Positions 1 through 9,500 of a DNA stretch of 64,000 nt are shown here, in pieces. A program made the position numbers and the translations under genes. The notes under the pieces are model-generated. The model saw only the letters and a list, made by a program, of their open reading frames with translations. It did not search any database and was not told where the DNA came from. Positions within the stretch are counted from its first letter, which is position 1; every line of letters begins with the position of its first letter. This DNA is from Pontibacter ummariensis (GTDB lineage: Bacteria; Bacteroidota; Bacteroidia; Cytophagales; Hymenobacteraceae), in NCBI RefSeq assembly GCF_900188175.1, contig NZ_FZOQ01000023.1, positions 1 to 64,000 on the forward strand, read 5' to 3'.

Positions 1-13
1 GTGGAAAAAGAAA

Positions 14-39
14 ACCTCCAACGCAAACGCATTGGAGGT
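14..39 (-). terminator. Hairpin terminator of the PorT-like barrel gene
   Basis: Eight-base arms (14-21 and 32-39) form a hairpin about 70 bases past the stop of the barrel gene at 110. Read leftward it is followed by a T-rich run, as an intrinsic terminator should be. Confidence 0.6.
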
Positions 40-109
40 CTCAAATTAAAAAGTAACTTCGTCTCAAACCCGTCAACTTATTTCAGGACGAGACAACAAA
101 ACAACGAAA

Positions 110-829
110 CTAGAAGGTATAACCGATGGAAGCTTTCACCACATGGTTATAAGTATCGAAACTGCCATTGTCATCAATAGAATTCAGACCGTAGTCGTAG
201 CCAGCGCTCAGGTTAAAGCCGTTCTGGAACCTGTAGCCCAGTCCGCCTGTCACGGCAAAGTCTACCTCGCGGAAACCGCTTTTCATATCCCACTCCTGGT
301 TAAGTGCTTTAAAACCCAGCGCACCCGCCTCGGCCTGCACCTTGTTTGATAACAGGTAGGATACCTGTGGGCCAGCGAAGATATGGAACCCCTCTCCTAC
401 ATACACCTTCGCCAGCACGGGCAGGTCCAGGTACTCTGCTTTGTTTGTGATGGTGGCAGTGGTGTTCAGGAAATCCACCTGCTCAACCGGAATCTTGCCT
501 TGCAATACCATGCCTTTCTGCGAGTACTGCAGCCCCGGCTCGATTTCGAACCCTGGGGCTACCGGAATGCTCACATAACCACCCACATGGAAGCCCTCCC
601 GCATCTTCTGCGTCACACTGCCATCGGTTAACTCTACCAGGTCCTGTACGCTTTGCATGGTTTCCCCATTCCAGTCAGCTAAGCTGGCCCCTGCCCTGAT
701 ACCAAAACGCACCGGGCTTTCTGCTTTATAATAAGAAGACTGGCTTCCGTATCCTGGTCTTTGCTGCGCATTCACTTTAGTGGCTAAAAAGCCTAGTGCT
801 ACTGCTATAAGTAAAAATATCCTTTTCAT
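110..829 (-). CDS. PorT-family outer-membrane beta-barrel protein
   Basis: A 239-residue protein with a clear Sec signal peptide (residues 1-21, cleavage after NA before QQ). The mature part starts with a FGIRAGASLA segment typical of the PorT/OMP_b-brl family and alternates amphipathic strands rich in Gly, Tyr and Phe. It ends in an aromatic residue (GYTF), as barrel substrates of the BAM machinery do. The family sits in the outer membrane of Bacteroidota; most members have no known specific role. It stands alone, divergent from the NdpA-like gene. Confidence 0.85.
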   Translation of the reverse strand: MKRIFLLIAVALGFLATKVNAQQRPGYGSQSSYYKAESPVRFGIRAGASLADWNGETMQSVQDLVELTDGSVTQKMREGFHVGGYVSIPVAPGFEIEPGLQYSQKGMVLQGKIPVEQVDFLNTTATITNKAEYLDLPVLAKVYVGEGFHIFAGPQVSYLLSNKVQAEAGALGFKALNQEWDMKSGFREVDFAVTGGLGYRFQNGFNLSAGYDYGLNSIDDNGSFDTYNHVVKASIGYTF

Positions 830-1145
830 GGTTGAAATCTTTTAAGTGTTCTCTCTGTTAAAAGCCGCGCTGCTCGAATAGGCTTAATGGAAAAACCATG
901 CCATAACAACGTTCCTTCCGGTCAGCCTCCTCACACACTTACACAACCACCTGATTACTAATACAATAAAATTTTAAAGCGATTTGTATTAACAGCAAAA
1001 AAGTTCCATCAACACGTACTTTATCACTTAGTCCTCCTCCGGGACCTGGTATCCAAGGGTAAACACGCCTGTCATCATCTGGCTCCCGTCTGATTCATAA
1101 CATATATTATTTACCTTTGCAGCCGAAATATGAAGGACCATAGAG
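830..1145. other. Divergent intergenic region
   Basis: About 316 bases separate the barrel gene (leftward) from the nucleoid-protein gene (rightward). I see a -7 box for the rightward gene at 1112-1119 and an AT-rich stretch at 960-1010. I see no convincing small ORF, RNA gene or repeat, and no exact -7 box for the leftward gene. Confidence 0.5.
1112..1119 (+). promoter_or_regulatory. Bacteroidota -7 box for the NdpA-like gene
   Basis: TACCTTTG matches the TAnnTTTG consensus and lies 26 bases before the ATG at 1146. No good -33 TTG is visible at the expected distance, so support is from the -7 element and position only. Confidence 0.5.
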
Positions 1146-2195
1146 ATGAATGAGAAAACGCAAGTACGCCTGAAGCAAATGGCTGTGCACCGGGTGGGAA
1201 ACAAAGCAAAAGAAGAGGGTGTGGTTGCCTCAAAGGAGCTTGTAGACCTACAGGACGAACAACTGTCTGACCTGCTACTGAACTACTTCCTGGCCCCCTT
1301 TAAGCAGGAGGAGTTTTTCCGGTTCACCCATACCTCCGACCTTGCCCTGAACGAAATGTTCGCTTATGCCGCCCTAGTCTTCAGCGATCCCGGCAACTTC
1401 CATGAGTACTCAGTGCATATTCTCAATCACCTGTATGAGCAATCGGATCACCCGAAGGTAAAAAGCGGCGAGTTGTATGTGGTGCATTTTAGCGGCTGCC
1501 TCTTGCAAGACGAGATGGTGGAAGCCGTGGGTATCTTCAAGTCAGAGAACAAAGATACGTTCCTTACTTTTCAGGACAGCGACGACGATCTGAACGTAAA
1601 CTACCACTCCGGTGTGAACCTAAAGGCGGTGGACAAGGGCTGTATGATCTTTAATACAGAGGCAGAAGACGGCTTCCGCGTAAAATTGGTCGATGCCAAC
1701 GGAACCGATGCCGTGTTCTGGAAAGAGAACTTTCTGAACGTGACAGAGCTGAAAGACACCAACTTTAACACGAAGACGGCCCTGAATTTGTGTAAAGACT
1801 TTTCGGAGGAAGTGTTCGCCCGTACGGAGAGCAAGAAAGCGCAGGTTGACTTTATCAGCCGCTCGGTAGATTACTTTTCGAAGAGCGAGACCTTTGACCT
1901 GGAGGAGTTTACCAGCAGCGTTATTGACGAACCGGAAACGAAGGAGCGCTTTAAGAACTATAGCCAGGCTTTTGCCGAAGAGCGGGATATCGAAGGCTTA
2001 ACAGACTTTGCCATTAATAAGAACACGGTGCGCAACATGAAGCGGAAGTTCCGTAACTTTATAAAGCTGGATACCCAGATCGAGATCAAGTTCAGCGGCT
2101 ATAATCCCGAGCAAAGCGAAGAGTTTGTAGAGCGGGGTTTTGATAAAGAGCGCGGCATGCACTTCTACAAAGTGTACTTTTACAACGAAAGCTAA
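1146..2195 (+). CDS. Nucleoid-associated protein, NdpA/YejK (37 kDa) family
   Basis: A 349-residue soluble protein with no signal peptide, close in length to E. coli YejK (about 335). The N-terminal third (ELLLNYFLAPF and the following HTSDLALNEMF region) and the C-terminal segment with DTQIEIKFSG match the NA37 family as I know it. The family binds the nucleoid; its exact job is unclear, and in Bacteroidota homologues often occur as single genes. The start has a purine-rich GAAGGACCATAGAG leader. It is followed at 85 bases by the Spy-like gene on the same strand. Confidence 0.85.
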   Translation: MNEKTQVRLKQMAVHRVGNKAKEEGVVASKELVDLQDEQLSDLLLNYFLAPFKQEEFFRFTHTSDLALNEMFAYAALVFSDPGNFHEYSVHILNHLYEQSDHPKVKSGELYVVHFSGCLLQDEMVEAVGIFKSENKDTFLTFQDSDDDLNVNYHSGVNLKAVDKGCMIFNTEAEDGFRVKLVDANGTDAVFWKENFLNVTELKDTNFNTKTALNLCKDFSEEVFARTESKKAQVDFISRSVDYFSKSETFDLEEFTSSVIDEPETKERFKNYSQAFAEERDIEGLTDFAINKNTVRNMKRKFRNFIKLDTQIEIKFSGYNPEQSEEFVERGFDKERGMHFYKVYFYNES

Positions 2196-2300
2196 GCCCG
2201 CGCTAGGCTCTCTGGCAATGAGATTTCCACAAAACCTGAGGCCATGCAGAAAGAGGAACGATAATTGTTTTAGCAGCCCTTGATGACAAAAATAACAGAC

Positions 2301-2744
2301 ATGAAAAGAATAGCCCTTGCCATATTTCTTGCCCTTGGCGGAACAGTTACTTACGCACAGGCTCCCTCCGCTATAAAACAATCTGCCAAGGAAGCGCAGG
2401 TAGATGAGAAAGCGCTGGAGCAACGTGCGGATGCGATCACAGCCTCTATGGTTAGCCACCTCCGGCTTTCACCGGAGCAGGCACAGGAGATAAAAGGGAT
2501 CAACCGCAGCAGCATGAAGTTTATGGAGGAGGCTAAACTGAAGTATAAGGACAATCCCCGCAAAATGGTACAGCAGTTGGATGTTATCAGCGAAACGAGG
2601 CTTTCCAAGATAAAAGATGTGCTTACGCCGCAGCAGTTCCAGCAGTACCAGAACCGCCGCGAAGATAAAATGGGTGTGCCGAACGAGGCACAGACAAACC
2701 CAGAGGCCAATCAGCAAAGGCAACTGTTCCAGGAGAGCTACTAA
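2301..2744 (+). CDS. Spy/CpxP-like periplasmic protein
   Basis: From the ATG at 2301 the protein is 147 residues and begins with a normal signal peptide (MKRIALAIFLALGG, cleavage after TYAQ). Upstream in-frame TTG and ATG codons at 2280 and 2283 would add a polar tail before the signal, so 2301 is preferred. The mature part is helical and charged, with a LSPEQAQEIKGI segment and a later LTPQQFQQYQ segment, the two LTxxQ-like motifs of Spy/CpxP-type chaperone proteins. The role in envelope stress is inferred from the family. Its stop codon lies inside the hairpin at 2741-2790. Confidence 0.65.
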   Translation: MKRIALAIFLALGGTVTYAQAPSAIKQSAKEAQVDEKALEQRADAITASMVSHLRLSPEQAQEIKGINRSSMKFMEEAKLKYKDNPRKMVQQLDVISETRLSKIKDVLTPQQFQQYQNRREDKMGVPNEAQTNPEANQQRQLFQESY

Positions 2745-2790
2745 TAAAACAGAAAAAGGATGGGGTCCCATCCTTTTTCTGTTTTATTAG
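2741..2790. terminator. 24-bp perfect palindrome, shared bidirectional terminator
   Basis: Arms 2741-2764 and 2767-2790 are perfectly complementary with only GT between them. A-rich outer left arm and T-rich outer right arm let it work in both directions. The stop codons of both flanking convergent genes lie inside the arms. Confidence 0.85.
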
Positions 2791-3749
2791 GCTGCGTCCT
2801 CTGCACGTAAAGTGTCCCCTGCCCTTGTCTCTTTTTTCTCTGCCCTCATCTCCTGCACCGGGCTCTGCTGCACTAAGGCTTGCCGCTGGTGCGCCGTAAC
2901 GATAGCCCCCGGGGGGTTAAACAACAGGCTAACTACTTCCTTTACAGAACTGCTGTGCCGGATATCCCGCCACAGATCCACCCACTCATGAAAAACAAGG
3001 TGCACCGGGTTAAAGCCATGCACAGGTTTTGTAAGGCCGTATGTAGGCCTTTCCTCTTCCGGCACAAAGGTACCGAACAGCCTGTCCCAGATAATAAAAG
3101 TAGAGCCATAGTTCTTGTCAATATACTTGGGGTTAGAGCCATGGTGTACCCGGTGATGCGAGGGCGTCACAAAGATGTACTCTACAGGGGCCGGTAACTT
3201 TTTGATCAGCTCCGTGTGCACCCAGAACTGGTACAGCACCGCTACCTGGTGACACATGAAAAATGTAAAGGGGTCGAAGCCTAGAAAAGGGACCGGCAGG
3301 AAAAACACGAACTTCAGGTGCTGCGTCCAGCCTGTCCGGAAAGAGACAGAGAAGTTCATTCTTTCAGAAGAGTGGTGCGTTACGTGCGTGGCCCACCAGA
3401 AGCGCTGCTCATGGGAGATGCGGTGCGCCCAATACCGGCATAAGTCAATCAGCACAAAACAAATCACAAAGCCCCACCAGGTACGCGGCACGGCCCAGGG
3501 CACCTGATTGTAAATAAGCAACGACACGCCCAACAGCCAGGCTTTTAGCACCGCTCCTATCCCGGCATTTACAGCGCCTATGGTTAAGGCTGAAAAGAAC
3601 TCTGTTTTATGATAGTTGTTACGTTTCCTGTAAATGCTGACCCACCACTCTACCGCCACCGACAGCACAATTATAGGCGCTGCATAGTGCATAATGGTCA
3701 GTTCATCCACTTTACTCAGATCATCTAGCGTCAGGAGTTGTTTTTCCAT
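2787..3749 (-). CDS. Sterol desaturase / fatty acid hydroxylase family membrane enzyme
   Basis: A 320-residue integral membrane protein of the di-iron hydroxylase superfamily. The histidine boxes are intact: H109 and H113 (HRISHE), H122/H125/H126 (HVTHH), H178, and H198/H199/H202/H203 (SHHRVHH). About four hydrophobic segments flank them. Family members hydroxylate or desaturate sterols, carotenoids, fatty acids or sphingoid bases using O2. Given Bacteroidota biology, sphingolipid or fatty-acid hydroxylation is plausible but cannot be read from the sequence. The C-terminal 40 residues are charged and probably disordered. It is convergent with the Spy-like gene. Confidence 0.85.
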   Translation of the reverse strand: MEKQLLTLDDLSKVDELTIMHYAAPIIVLSVAVEWWVSIYRKRNNYHKTEFFSALTIGAVNAGIGAVLKAWLLGVSLLIYNQVPWAVPRTWWGFVICFVLIDLCRYWAHRISHEQRFWWATHVTHHSSERMNFSVSFRTGWTQHLKFVFFLPVPFLGFDPFTFFMCHQVAVLYQFWVHTELIKKLPAPVEYIFVTPSHHRVHHGSNPKYIDKNYGSTFIIWDRLFGTFVPEEERPTYGLTKPVHGFNPVHLVFHEWVDLWRDIRHSSSVKEVVSLLFNPPGAIVTAHQRQALVQQSPVQEMRAEKKETRAGDTLRAEDAA

Positions 3750-3947
3750 TTTCGTACCATTACTCTATAGGCATTCAACGCCTAAAGTGGCCGAGGGTTA
3801 AGCTAAAGGCACTTTGAAACGGCGGTAAGAGCCGGGAAGTATGGGAAAGGGCTGTTTCCGAAGGTTTAAGACCAGCTTATTACGAGGTAAATTTTTACTG
3901 TTCCCTAGCTGCCTGTTTTCGTAAATTGCAACGAAAAGCAAATCAGC

Positions 3948-4139
3948 ATGCGCATCAGAAAGAAAGTTAAAGCAACAGTACCGGCCCGGGGATCCCGCTT
4001 CTTAGCCTTGGACACCTTTGTGAAGGCAGCCGAAAAGGAGAACTGGACTGAGCAGGAAATACAGTATGTGATAGATGAGGTAGTGGAGGCGCAGAACGAC
4101 AAAGAGGGTCTGGAGATCTTACAGGACTATATGATGTAA
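3948..4139 (+). CDS. Small conserved-looking hypothetical protein (63 aa)
   Basis: A 63-residue protein, basic at the N terminus (MRIRKKVKATVPARG) and acidic, helical at the C terminus (EQEIQYVIDEVVEAQNDKEGL). It has no signal peptide, membrane segment or Cys. A proper terminator follows the stop immediately, which supports it as a real transcription unit. I do not recognise a family; a small DNA/RNA-binding or partner protein is possible but unsupported. Confidence 0.6.
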   Translation: MRIRKKVKATVPARGSRFLALDTFVKAAEKENWTEQEIQYVIDEVVEAQNDKEGLEILQDYMM

Positions 4140-4172
4140 CAAAGGCAGCTACCAGCGCTGTAGCTGCCTTTG
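4140..4172. terminator. Bidirectional terminator between the 63-aa gene and the HD gene
   Basis: Twelve-base perfect arms (4140-4151 and 4161-4172) around CCAGCGCTG, followed by CTTTTT on the + strand. It begins directly after the stop of the small gene and ends 4 bases before the stop of the convergent HD gene. Confidence 0.8.
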
Positions 4173-4176
4173 CTTT

Positions 4177-4743
<567 letters not shown>

Positions 4744-4807
4744 TTTTAGGTACGGTAAACGTTTAATGACCGAAAATAGCGATAATACACCAACGGCCAA
4801 AGCCTGC

Positions 4808-5653
4808 TTACCCTTCCGGGGGTTTACTATCCGGGGGAGAAGCAGGCAATTGCTGCTGGTGCAGGACGGCCTGCAACTCGGTTCGGAGCATCCCAATCTC
4901 CTGCTGCAGGGCCTTCACCTGTCTGGCCCCGGCTACCTCAGCCTCCTCGCTCCCGGCATCCCGGTCAATAAAAAACGAAGCAACAGTGGCCGTAAAGTAA
5001 CCGAACACGGCGAAACCGTAGATGGCCAGCAACAGGCACAGAATCCGTCCCTCAGGCGTTACCGGAAAGTAGTCGCTGCCGATGGAGGTCAGCAGCATCA
5101 CCGTCCACCACAGGGCATCGCCATAGCTTTTAATTCCCTCGTCCCCCTCCAGGGCGTATATGCCTGCGGCCCCCGCAGTCGTCACGACCACTGTCAGGGC
5201 CAGCACATAGCCAAAGGCCCGGCGCTTCATGGTCTTGCCGAGGCTGCGCATGCCCCTGTTAATCGAGCCAACGACCTTTACCAGGCGCAGGCCACGGGCG
5301 GCGCGCGCAGAGCTTATCAGCCGGAAAGCACGGGTTACCCGGAACAGACGCAGGGCCGGCACAGCCAGCGAAAGAGCCGTCAGCACATTATTGCGCAGGA
5401 AGAGCAGTTTATGCGGCGCGAGTATAAACTTGATCCCGAAGTCAAGGATAAACAATATCCAGATGATGTTGCTGATCAGCTCCAGCACCGGGTTCAGCAA
5501 CCAGATTAGCTCTACCACCAGCAGCACCAGCCAGATAAAGCCCAGCACCACCATCGGCAACTCCAGCGCGTCCTGCAGCCTGTTCAGCAGCTCATAGCGC
5601 TCGTGCTCCAGTTGTTCTTTTTCCGTTTCCTTACGCAGTTTTCGCTCCCCCAT
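4808..5653 (-). CDS. Voltage-gated-like ion channel (6-TM ion transporter)
   Basis: A 281-residue single-subunit channel. Residues 33-80 form S1-S2-like segments. An S4 voltage sensor carries positive residues at near-regular three-residue steps (R102, R105, R108, R111, R117, R120, R123, K126). S5 (146-168), a pore helix and S6 (204-228) follow. The pore filter reads TSIGSD (189-194) where potassium channels have TVGYGD, so potassium selectivity is doubtful. The C terminus (about 233-270) is a predicted coiled coil, suggesting tetramer assembly. It could be a non-selective or modified-selectivity member of the ion transporter family. Confidence 0.85.
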   Translation of the reverse strand: MGERKLRKETEKEQLEHERYELLNRLQDALELPMVVLGFIWLVLLVVELIWLLNPVLELISNIIWILFILDFGIKFILAPHKLLFLRNNVLTALSLAVPALRLFRVTRAFRLISSARAARGLRLVKVVGSINRGMRSLGKTMKRRAFGYVLALTVVVTTAGAAGIYALEGDEGIKSYGDALWWTVMLLTSIGSDYFPVTPEGRILCLLLAIYGFAVFGYFTATVASFFIDRDAGSEEAEVAGARQVKALQQEIGMLRTELQAVLHQQQLPASPPDSKPPEG

Positions 5654-5734
5654 TGGTCAATAGAAATGCACCCCACGTCAGACGCTGGGTTTCTGCATAG
5701 GGTACGGCTACGGCTGCTCTTCGTTTGGCTCTGC

Positions 5735-6247
5735 CTAATCCAGTTTGGCTATCTGCACATTTTTCCAGAAGCCCATCACCTCGTCGTGCTTGCCCACCAG
5801 GATGTCGATGCGCTTACGCATACGTCTGTTCATTACATCGCGTACCACGTACAAGCCATCTAACTGGTCTGAAATGCCGGTTACCCACAAAGAGTCGCCG
5901 TAATTGATGTTACCGCCCCAGCGGCTATGAAGGTCGCGCGAAACAGCAATCCAACGGTGCTTGCCGGGGTTTCTTTTGTTGATGCGGGAGCCGTCCGCCG
6001 TGATATAAGGCGTGTCATCTGTCTGAGCGGGCTCAGGAAAGTAAACGGAGGCGGAAACGGTGAAAGAAGGTACTTCGCTTTTGGGTTCTGTAATTGGTTG
6101 ACTAGCTTCTTCTAATTCTAAGGGCGGCCAGCCAAGTGGTGTTTGTTCGATTTTCGGAGCGGGGGATTCTGCCTTTAATAGGGAAAACTCTTTGGCTGCT
6201 GCTACTATTACAGTAAACATGGCCACGAATAATTTGATCCTAAACAT
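5735..6247 (-). CDS. 3D-domain (double-psi beta-barrel) exported protein
   Basis: A 170-residue protein with a hydrophobic N terminus (MFRIKLFVAMFTVIVAAA), a Pro/Glu-rich linker and a C-terminal double-psi beta-barrel with features of 3D/RlpA-like domains: TADGSRINK, VSRDL, YGDSLWV, YVVRDVMN and KRIDILVG. The spaced Asp residues are those that give the 3D domain its name. Related domains act on peptidoglycan, so a cell-wall role is likely by family, but no catalytic activity is proven from this sequence. It lies alone with an AT-rich upstream region. Confidence 0.75.
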   Translation of the reverse strand: MFRIKLFVAMFTVIVAAAKEFSLLKAESPAPKIEQTPLGWPPLELEEASQPITEPKSEVPSFTVSASVYFPEPAQTDDTPYITADGSRINKRNPGKHRWIAVSRDLHSRWGGNINYGDSLWVTGISDQLDGLYVVRDVMNRRMRKRIDILVGKHDEVMGFWKNVQIAKLD

Positions 6248-6497
6248 GAGAAATCCATTTCGTGAAACATCGATTTATTTACAATAACCCGCTTAAACGA
6301 CTCTAAAATGGAATGGTTATATTTGGTTGCTTTTCTACAAAGAAAAAGCAGTTTTTCCCTTAGTTTTTCTGCACTATTATTTTTATAATAATTTATGTTA
6401 TGTTACTAAAATAAAACACAATCGTATTAAACTTTGTATCTAGAATATATAAAATAAAAAAGTTAAAAATTTAAAGGTACAGTTTGTTAAATGCGCT
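6248..6497. other. AT-rich intergenic region
   Basis: About 250 bases, markedly AT-rich from 6330 to 6480, between the start of the 3D-domain gene and the terminator of the protease gene. It probably holds the promoter of the 3D-domain gene, but I could not find an exact TAnnTTTG box. I see no ORF or repeat. Confidence 0.45.
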
Positions 6498-6536
6498 AAA
6501 ACAAAGAGCCAGCTTGTGTAGCTGGCTCTTTGTTTT
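6498..6536. terminator. Terminator of the tricorn-like protease gene
   Basis: Sixteen-base perfect arms (6498-6513 and 6521-6536), loop TTGTGTA, with A and T runs at the outer ends. It lies 23 bases past the stop of the leftward protease gene. Confidence 0.85.
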
Positions 6537-6559
6537 ATGGTAAAGTAAAGTCCTTTTAT

Positions 6560-9500
6560 CTACTTCCTGGTCTGCTGCGTACTCATAATCTCCTGCACAG
6601 CACGCTCCAGTTGGGGATCCTTGTTCTCCAGGCGGTCTTTAAAGGTGTTCTCCACGAAAATGTCGGGCATCACTCCTTCTTTCTCAATGTTCTTACCATC
6701 CAGCGTGTAGCAGCCCCAGGCAGGGAGTCTATAAAAAGAGCCGTCCACCAACTGCTTACCGGAGGTAAAAATGATCCAGCGGTACGTATCGGTGCCGATG
6801 ATCTTACCCAGCCCTAGCTCTTTAAAGCCGGTGGCTGTCATCTCTCCGTCGCTCAGGGTCTGCTCGTTCATCAGTAACACCATTTGTCCGGCAGCTGGGG
6901 TAAAGTTTGGCTGGCTGGTTAGAGCCCCTCCGCGGTACTTCCACTGCAGGTACGGCTTTTGGGACAGAAACTGTAGCACGTCATCGTGCACGTTACCCCC
7001 TGTGTTGTAGCGCAGGTCCAGGATCAGGGCATCCCGCTGGTAGCCCTCCGTGGTCATCTCGATCAGAAACTGCTCCAGGGCCTCTGCCCCCATGTTCTTC
7101 ATGTGCACATAAGCGATCTTTTTACCAGAGGCCTCGTCCACGTACTGCTGGTTGGCCTCCACCCACTCGTCGTACAGGTTCTCGCGCTGACTGCCATAAC
7201 TCTGGGGGTGCACCTTTACCGTAAACTCCCTGCCGCTGCGGGCAAAGGTCAGGCTGGCCTCCTCCTGCAAAGACGGCATCACGAAGTAATACTCCCGGTT
7301 CTGCCCCTGGTCTACGGCTTGCCCGTTTACCTTCACGAGCAAATCGCCCGGCTGCACGTGTTTGTCTTTCACATCCAAGGCACCCTTGTGCACCACGGCT
7401 TTTACCTGGTACGGCTTATCCTCTTCAAACAACAAGCCAGTAGCTAAGGAACGGGTTTTATAATAGGCCTTCTCTTCCTCTCCGCTGGAGCTGAAGCCCA
7501 TGTGCGAGGAGTTGAGTTCGCCCAGCATATCGTTCAGCAGCACGCGCAGATCAGTGCGGTTATTTATGTAAGGCAGCAGCCTGGCATATGTTTCCTTTTT
7601 CTTTTCCCAATCTACGTTGTGGAAATCCTCGTCATAGAAATTCTCTTCCACGCCAGCCCATATCTCGTAAAACATCTGGTTAAACTCCTCCTTCAGATTT
7701 TTGCGGAAGCTGTGGTTGATCTCCACCTTCTCTGTTTTATTTCCTTCCAGGTTCAAAGTGTGGATGTTTCCTTTCAGGAGCAGGTAGTGGTCCTTGTCCG
7801 CAGAAGACAGGTGAATAGAGCCGGCTTCGGCACCAGCAATCTTCTCTGTTTTTGGCTCCTCAAAAGGGCTCGTGGTGAGTTTCCAGATGTTGTCTTTCCC
7901 ATCTACGTGAGTCGAGGTAAAGAGCAGGATGGTCTTGTCGTCTTTCTGAAGCAGCACCGGGTTGCTCTGGTTGCCAAAGTTCTCAGCCACGCGTTCCCAG
8001 CGGTTCTGCAGGCCTTCCATGTCTAGGGTAACCAGAACCTGCGGCTTGGCCTCCTCTTTCTGGTCTTTTTTGTCCTTCTTCTTTTTATCGTCCTTCTCTT
8101 CCGTCTTCGGCTCTTCTTTAAACAGTTCGCTGTACTTATCGGAGCGATACGGCTTCTCGATCTTGCTCAGGGCTATACGGTACAGGTCGGGGTCCTGCAT
8201 GCCATAGGGATAGCTGGGGCTGGTGCGGTCCGACACAAAGTAAATGTATTTGCCATCCGGCGACCAGGCAGGCTCTGTTTCCGTTACGCCTGTGTTGGTC
8301 AGGTTGTAGGTCTTTCCACTGGACAGGTGATGCACAAAGATGTCTTCCTCGAAGTTGCGGTAGGCCGTGAACAACACATACTGCCCATCGGGTGAGAAAC
8401 TCGGGCTGGAGTTGTACATCGCCCAGATCTCATCCTCTACCAGCGTCTTAGTCTTTAGCGCCTTCAGGTCAATGTGCTTCACCCCTTTGCGGCCACTGTA
8501 GTACACCCCCTGGCTACGGTCTTTGTTCAGCACCAGGTTCCGGTTGTTGTGCCGTTCGCTGGTGAGTTGCTTTTCAGGAGAGCTGCCATCGGCCGCCTGC
8601 ACAAACCAGTTGTAGTAGCCGTTCTCTGTCTGGCTGTAAATCACGCGCTTGTTATCCGCCAGCCACTTCACCTCCCGCACGCTTTCGCCGGGCCGGGTCG
8701 CTAACTCCTTTACAAACTTCCCTTTCGTGTCCGACACAAACAGCCTGCCCCGCGACACAAAAGCCATCTTCTTGTTATCGGGTGATACGTCGAAGTTCGT
8801 GATGTTTCCTGCCACGTTAAAGCCTTGTTCCTTCTCCAGCGTGTTGTTATGCAGCGTGTTCACCTGCACTTTCTGTGCTTTGCCGGAGGCTACATCGTAC
8901 ACATACAGCTGATAGTCTTTCTCAAACACGATCTTCTCGCCGTTGGCACTCACCGAGGGCCACTTAATGGAGGTGTCAAAGCTTGTCAGCTGTGTTTTCC
9001 TGCCGTTCTTAAAAGTGTACAGGTTGTATTCTCCGTTCGCCTCATCCGACACAAAGTACATGTTCCCTTTGCTGTCCAGCGTTACCCAAAAATCCTTGCC
9101 GTTGTAGTCGGTGTAGCGCTTGTACTCCTGTGTTTTCTGGTTATAGGACTGCACATCCGGGTTATAGGCCCCCTTATAGCCTTTGCGTTGAATGAACAGC
9201 TTGCTCTCCCAACTTTCGTCGAAAAAGACCTCCCCGCTGCTTGGGTGCTCCACCACGTTGTGCACCGTATGGAAATAGTGCGGGAACAAGCGGGCGGGTG
9301 TGCCCCCCTCCCGGCTCAGCTTGTAAGAGGAGTAGCGGTTATAGCGGTCCGAAGTAAAGTAAATGGTCTTGGAGTCCCAGCCCCAGGATTCCACCTGGTC
9401 GGCTCCCTCGTGATAGGTGAGCTGCTTTATTTCGCCGCCCCCCACGGGCATCACGTACACGTCCTCGTTGCCGTACTGTGAGGATGTAAAGGCAATCCAT

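Noticed and set aside
8825..9481. 218-codon open frame on the + strand inside the protease gene
   Set aside because: It lies entirely antisense to the well-supported tricorn-like gene, has a biased composition and no signal or motif.
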